Positions 62,301 through 64,000 of a DNA stretch of 64,000 nt are shown one piece after another. Below the pieces are notes generated by a model. The model saw nothing but the letters and a program-made list of their open reading frames with translations. It did no database searches and was not told the origin of the DNA. Within the stretch, counting starts at the first letter, position 1. Every line of letters begins with the position of its first letter. Source of the stretch: Pseudomonas gingeri (lineage in GTDB: Bacteria > Pseudomonadota > Gammaproteobacteria > Pseudomonadales > Pseudomonadaceae); the NCBI RefSeq assembly GCF_013386165.1, contig NZ_JACAOS010000003.1, positions 1 through 64,000 on the forward strand. The letters run 5' to 3'. The position numbers were made by a program, and so were the translations under genes.

Positions 62301-64000
62301 CAGGCTCAGATCGAACTTGGCGGTGCTCGACTCGACCGCAAAGCTGCCGATCTCCAGGCCTGGCAGGGCCAATGCCTCGAGTGGGGTGTTCTGCAGGATG
62401 AACAGCACCTGGAACAGTGGCGAACGACTCATGTCCCGGGGGATGGCCAGGGCCTCGACGACCTTCTCGAACGGCAGTTCCTGATGGGCGTAGGCGCTCA
62501 GGGTGGTGTCGCGAACCTGCTCCAGCAGTTCGCTGAAGCTCGGGTTGCCCTCCAGGCGGGTGCGCAAGGCCAGGGTGTTGACGAACAGGCCGATCAGCGG
62601 CTCGACTTCGGGACGGGTCCGATTGGCGATCGGGGTGCCGATCACGATGTCCTGTTGGCCGCTGTAGCGGTTCAGGAGGACGTTGAACAGCGCCAGCAGG
62701 GTCATGAACGGTGTGGCGCCGAGGGTTTGGCTCAACGCGTCGATCTGTTCGGACAACGCTTTGTCCAGCGACCGGTTGATGACCTGGCCTCGGTAGGTCT
62801 GGATGGCCGGGCGCGGCCGATCGGTCGGCAGCTCCAGGGTGGTCGGCGCCTGGGCCAGGTGCTCGAGCCAATAGCTGATCTGCGTGTCGAACTCGAAGGG
62901 GGCCTGCCATTGGCGCTGCCAGAAGGCATAGTCGCTGTACTGGATTTCCAGTGGCGGCAGAGGCGATGCGTGGCCCTGGGCGAAGGCCTGGTAGAGGGCC
63001 ATGAGTTCACGGGCGAGCACGGCGATCGACCAGCCGTCAGCGATGATGTGATGCAGGGTCAGCAGCAGGACCTGTTGCTGCTCGGCGATGTGCAGCAGCG
63101 ACGCCCGCAACAACGGCCCTTCTTCCAGGGAAAACAGCTGTTGTGCTTCAGCCTGGGCCCAGGTCCTGGCGGTCAACAGTGGCGTGGCGTGATGACGCAG
63201 ATCGCTGTAGACCAGATGACCGAGCGCCTCGGGGTGAACCCGGGCCAGGGGTTTTCCGTCCTCGTCCAGGGCGAACGTGGTGCGCAGTGACTCGTGGCGC
63301 CGGATAAGTTCATCCAGGCTCTTGTGCAGCAGCGCCACTTCCAGCGGGCCGTTCAGCTCAAGGGCGAGCGGGATGTTGTAGGCCGCGCTGGCGGGCTCGA
63401 AGTGATTCAGGAAGTACAGGCGCTCCTGGGCAAACGACAGCGGTTGGGGTTTGTCCGGCAGCGAATACGGGACGATCGGCGGGGCCTGGCGAACCGTCTC
63501 CGAGCCGAGGCTGTCGATCAGTTGGGCAATGGTCGGTGCTTCGAACAGTGCCCGTACCGAGAGATCGACCTGCAGGGTCTTGCGCAGCCGGGAGACCACC
63601 TGGGTGGCAAGTATCGAGTGCCCACCCAGCTCAAAGAAGTTATCGGTAATGCCGATGTTTTCCAGTTTGAGCACTTGCTGCCAGATGTCGGCAATAGCCT
63701 TTTCCATGGCCGTGCCGGGAAGCACGGCTTGTTCGCCTTGTGGCGTTACGCTGGGCGCCGGCAAGCGCTTGCGATCGATCTTTCCGTTGGGGGTCAGGGG
63801 CAATTGTTCGAGGACCACGAAGTGGTTCGGGATCATATAGCCGGGCAGGGTCTGCGCCAGGTGTTGGCGCAGTTGTGCCGGATCGGCCGAGTAGCGCTCG
63901 CCGACCAGCAGGTAAGCCACGATCTGCTGCTCGCCGGGCTGGTCTTCCCGGACAATCACCAGCCCTTGGCGAACCTCGGGGTAGCTGACCAGTTGTGTTT
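56361..64000 (-). CDS. nonribosomal peptide synthetase, C-terminal modules (5' part outside window)
   Basis: The frame is open to the right edge, giving at least 2545 residues: end of an A domain - T - C - A - T - C - A - T - TE. Landmarks: first T domain LGGHS near 63620; condensation HHIIADGWS near 63040 and 59860; adenylation YTSGSTGQPKG near 61620 and YTSGSTGKPKG near 58430; T domains LGGHS near 60445 and KGGHS near 57265; thioesterase GWSMGG near 56880 with its His in DHYSI near 56415. The last A domain has specificity residues I read as DVWHFSLIDK, the serine code. The middle one reads about DVDLVGQFVK and I cannot assign it. The TE implies release of the finished chain. The product is unknown. 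Confidence 0.93.
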   Translation of the reverse strand, partial: TQLVSYPEVRQGLVIVREDQPGEQQIVAYLLVGERYSADPAQLRQHLAQTLPGYMIPNHFVVLEQLPLTPNGKIDRKRLPAPSVTPQGEQAVLPGTAMEKAIADIWQQVLKLENIGITDNFFELGGHSILATQVVSRLRKTLQVDLSVRALFEAPTIAQLIDSLGSETVRQAPPIVPYSLPDKPQPLSFAQERLYFLNHFEPASAAYNIPLALELNGPLEVALLHKSLDELIRRHESLRTTFALDEDGKPLARVHPEALGHLVYSDLRHHATPLLTARTWAQAEAQQLFSLEEGPLLRASLLHIAEQQQVLLLTLHHIIADGWSIAVLARELMALYQAFAQGHASPLPPLEIQYSDYAFWQRQWQAPFEFDTQISYWLEHLAQAPTTLELPTDRPRPAIQTYRGQVINRSLDKALSEQIDALSQTLGATPFMTLLALFNVLLNRYSGQQDIVIGTPIANRTRPEVEPLIGLFVNTLALRTRLEGNPSFSELLEQVRDTTLSAYAHQELPFEKVVEALAIPRDMSRSPLFQVLFILQNTPLEALALPGLEIGSFAVESSTAKFDLSLELTPSAQGYQMRWEYNCDLFDADTLERMASHFETLARSAMGNAQQAIQLLPMITAQEKQRIVHDWNATHRAYRPLTVHQLFSEMSEQCASLPAVVFGTESMTYLQLEARSNQFAHYLQRSGVRPGTLVGICLERSMHVPVAILGILKAGAVCVPMDPSYPTERLRFMAQDARADLIVTLTELLPRVDGCSNTIVCMDQCASAWDEASSNPAQPQNLLDLCYVIYTSGSTGQPKGAALTHEMLTNLVQWQLTESRLGQGDNTLQFSPLSFDVSFDEFFSTWASGGTLVMVSEETRRDPVLLLELIQQQDIARLFIPFVALQGIADAARDLDQLACLKEIVCGGEQLQVTQEVVELFQKLPGALLHNQYGPTESHFVTGYRLSGDAAQWPALPPIGKPLFNSQMYVLDASLEPVPVGVRGDLYIAGIHLARCYWERPDITAERFIPNPHGHTPGARMYKTGDVARYLTDGNIEYLGRSDHQVKIRGFRIELAEVEQALMAIDTVAAAAAVVREDRPGLKKLVGYLVAKGACALVIADIKEDLKRTLPDYMVPTAFVILDSLPLTPSGKVDKRSLPQPQADALEDHYVAPRNDSEQQLATIWANVLNLPRVGITDDFFELGGHSLLATQVVSRIRKQLNVDLALRTLFEAPTIEQLLPRLNRNPAAALPAIAAADSGTGVKAASFAQERLFFLDRLDHSSTAYNIPLALELNGPLDVAVLQHCLDELIRRHEPLRTTFALGEDGQVQCFVQPQAADTLTYTDLRHAPQPLSLARDQARRDAQQLFSLEDGPLLRVSLLRVAEQQHVLLFTLHHIIADGWSIAVLSREVMALYQAFSTGQPSPLPPLEIQYSDYALWQRASQAPSVFKAQADYWRRQLAQAPSSLELPTDRPRPAIQTYRGQVISRTLDPSLSRQIDNLSQRLGATPFMTLLALFNLLLSRHSGQHDIVVGTPIANRTRTEVEPLIGLFVNTLALRTRLEGNPTFRQLLEQVRNTTLSAYAQQELPFEKVVEALAVPRDMSRSPLFQVMFILQNTAPEALQLPGVDIRGFDIGATTAKFDLSLELTPSAQGYQLRWEYNCDLFDADTLERMATQFQTLAESAVLDTEKPVATLDLLCASEKTRILEQWNATEVTFRPVAALHHLFEEQVEQTPNAIAVTFEGQHLSYRQLNEKANQLAHHLIQHGVRPDDLIAICIERSLEMTIGLLAILKAGGAYVPIDPHYPDERIAYMLEDAAPVMTLTQRSLIDRSVLQQSNNLCLDADAALFARQPKTNPQRSSDPACLAYCIYTSGSTGKPKGSLNSHQAIINRILWMQDTYPLDATDRVLQKTPFSFDVSVWEFFWPLSVGARLLMAKPEGHKDPAYLEALIEREGVTTAHFVPSMLSVYMACTRASHSHSLRRLFSSGEALSTSVQNDFFKRYPATQLHNLYGPTEAAIDVTHWHCQPDDTHHAVPIGRPVANTRTYILDDALQPVPVGVTGHLYLAGVQLSRGYLKRADLTAERFLPDPHGTPGSRMYMTGDTARYRPSGDIEYLGRNDQQIKLRGFRVELGEIEMQLCAHPQISQAVVSVHASEPDNPTLTAYLVGVAGAQPDVAQLRAFLALTLPSHMADLSFQFLEQLPLTSNGKVDRRALPQPVTSAQPAPAQQRTPGTPLEKSVAAIWARTLKLEVIGLDDNFFHKGGHSLLAMKMIDQVNRELGLAASVRDVFESADLSTFIEKISLGMGERNSTRIRLKEGTHKHLFLVHAVGGVVSPYIKLSQLLPDDLSVHAFQAKGLDDGGRAIETLQELAATYIEEMLQVQPTGPYLLGGWSMGGVIAFEMARQLEMRDLPVHRLLLVDAPAPGRQTAAQAWPLGAYLVDMARSLAVNLPFSASEMNQLVEHPDRDRLAIAAARRIGLIPESMDDNQLMRRLKVFQANQQALDTYLPETGINSNLTLLHTEESTELQEQWQPWCKQSFITQALKADHYSILEAGTPYICKFFN

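Overview
The window looks like a Pseudomonas chromosome, most likely from the P. fluorescens group. It is GC-rich, carries Pseudomonas-type REP palindromes, a DUF3077 fragment, a hydroxyproline locus in the order I remember from P. aeruginosa, and an NRPS with an MbtH partner. I could run no database search, so the species is an inference. I see no tRNA, rRNA, insertion sequence, integrase or CRISPR array.

Layout. (1) 1-0.85 kb: small proteins at the left edge. (2) 1.0-16.3 kb: a complete hydroxyproline catabolic locus. It holds a 4-hydroxyproline epimerase, a three-subunit D-hydroxyproline dehydrogenase, a deaminase, an alpha-ketoglutaric semialdehyde dehydrogenase, a polar amino acid ABC transporter, an aconitase-X cis-3-hydroxyproline dehydratase, a second (Ser/Cys) proline-racemase-family enzyme, a pyrroline-2-carboxylate reductase, and PAS-AraC and GntR/FCD regulators. 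The same GTATAC-centred operator lies before three of these genes, including the GntR gene. (3) 16.4-20.3 kb: a MocR regulator divergent from an unusual ferredoxin / ferredoxin-reductase / M24-peptidase fusion, then a LysE exporter. (4) 20.6-24.9 kb: a probable copper-handling set (PepSY membrane protein with a Met/His-rich insert, TonB receptor, DUF2946 protein). (5) 25.1-27.3 kb: an HD-GYP-like gene, internally deleted and cut off at its 3' end, abutting a lower-GC two-gene module containing a nucleotidyltransferase-like protein.

(6) 27.5-30.9 kb: a cydP-cydA-cydB-cydX-ybgE cytochrome bd operon behind a perfect ANR/FNR box. (7) 31.0-35.3 kb: idnD-idnO-gluconate permease with a divergent LysR regulator. 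(8) 35.4-39.6 kb: a ytcA-mdtN-mdtO-like efflux set lacking its outer-membrane channel, an AraC regulator and a BON protein. (9) 39.7-43.1 kb: a small membrane protein, then an AraC regulator coupled to two DUF2157-like membrane proteins. (10) 43.2-50.4 kb: a ddpXABCDF D-alanyl-D-alanine dipeptide operon under a MurR/RpiR-type regulator that has a perfect 11-bp inverted repeat upstream. (11) 50.5-64.0 kb: a PEP mutase/isocitrate lyase-family protein, an Lrp regulator, then a nonribosomal peptide cluster: MFS exporter, MbtH protein, a beta-propeller/TPR/methyltransferase protein of unusual architecture, and the C-terminal modules (…A-T-C-A-T-C-A-T-TE) of an NRPS running off the right edge.

The least familiar items are the propeller-TPR-methyltransferase protein in the NRPS cluster, the ferredoxin-reductase-M24 fusion, and the nucleotidyltransferase pair next to the broken HD-GYP gene.
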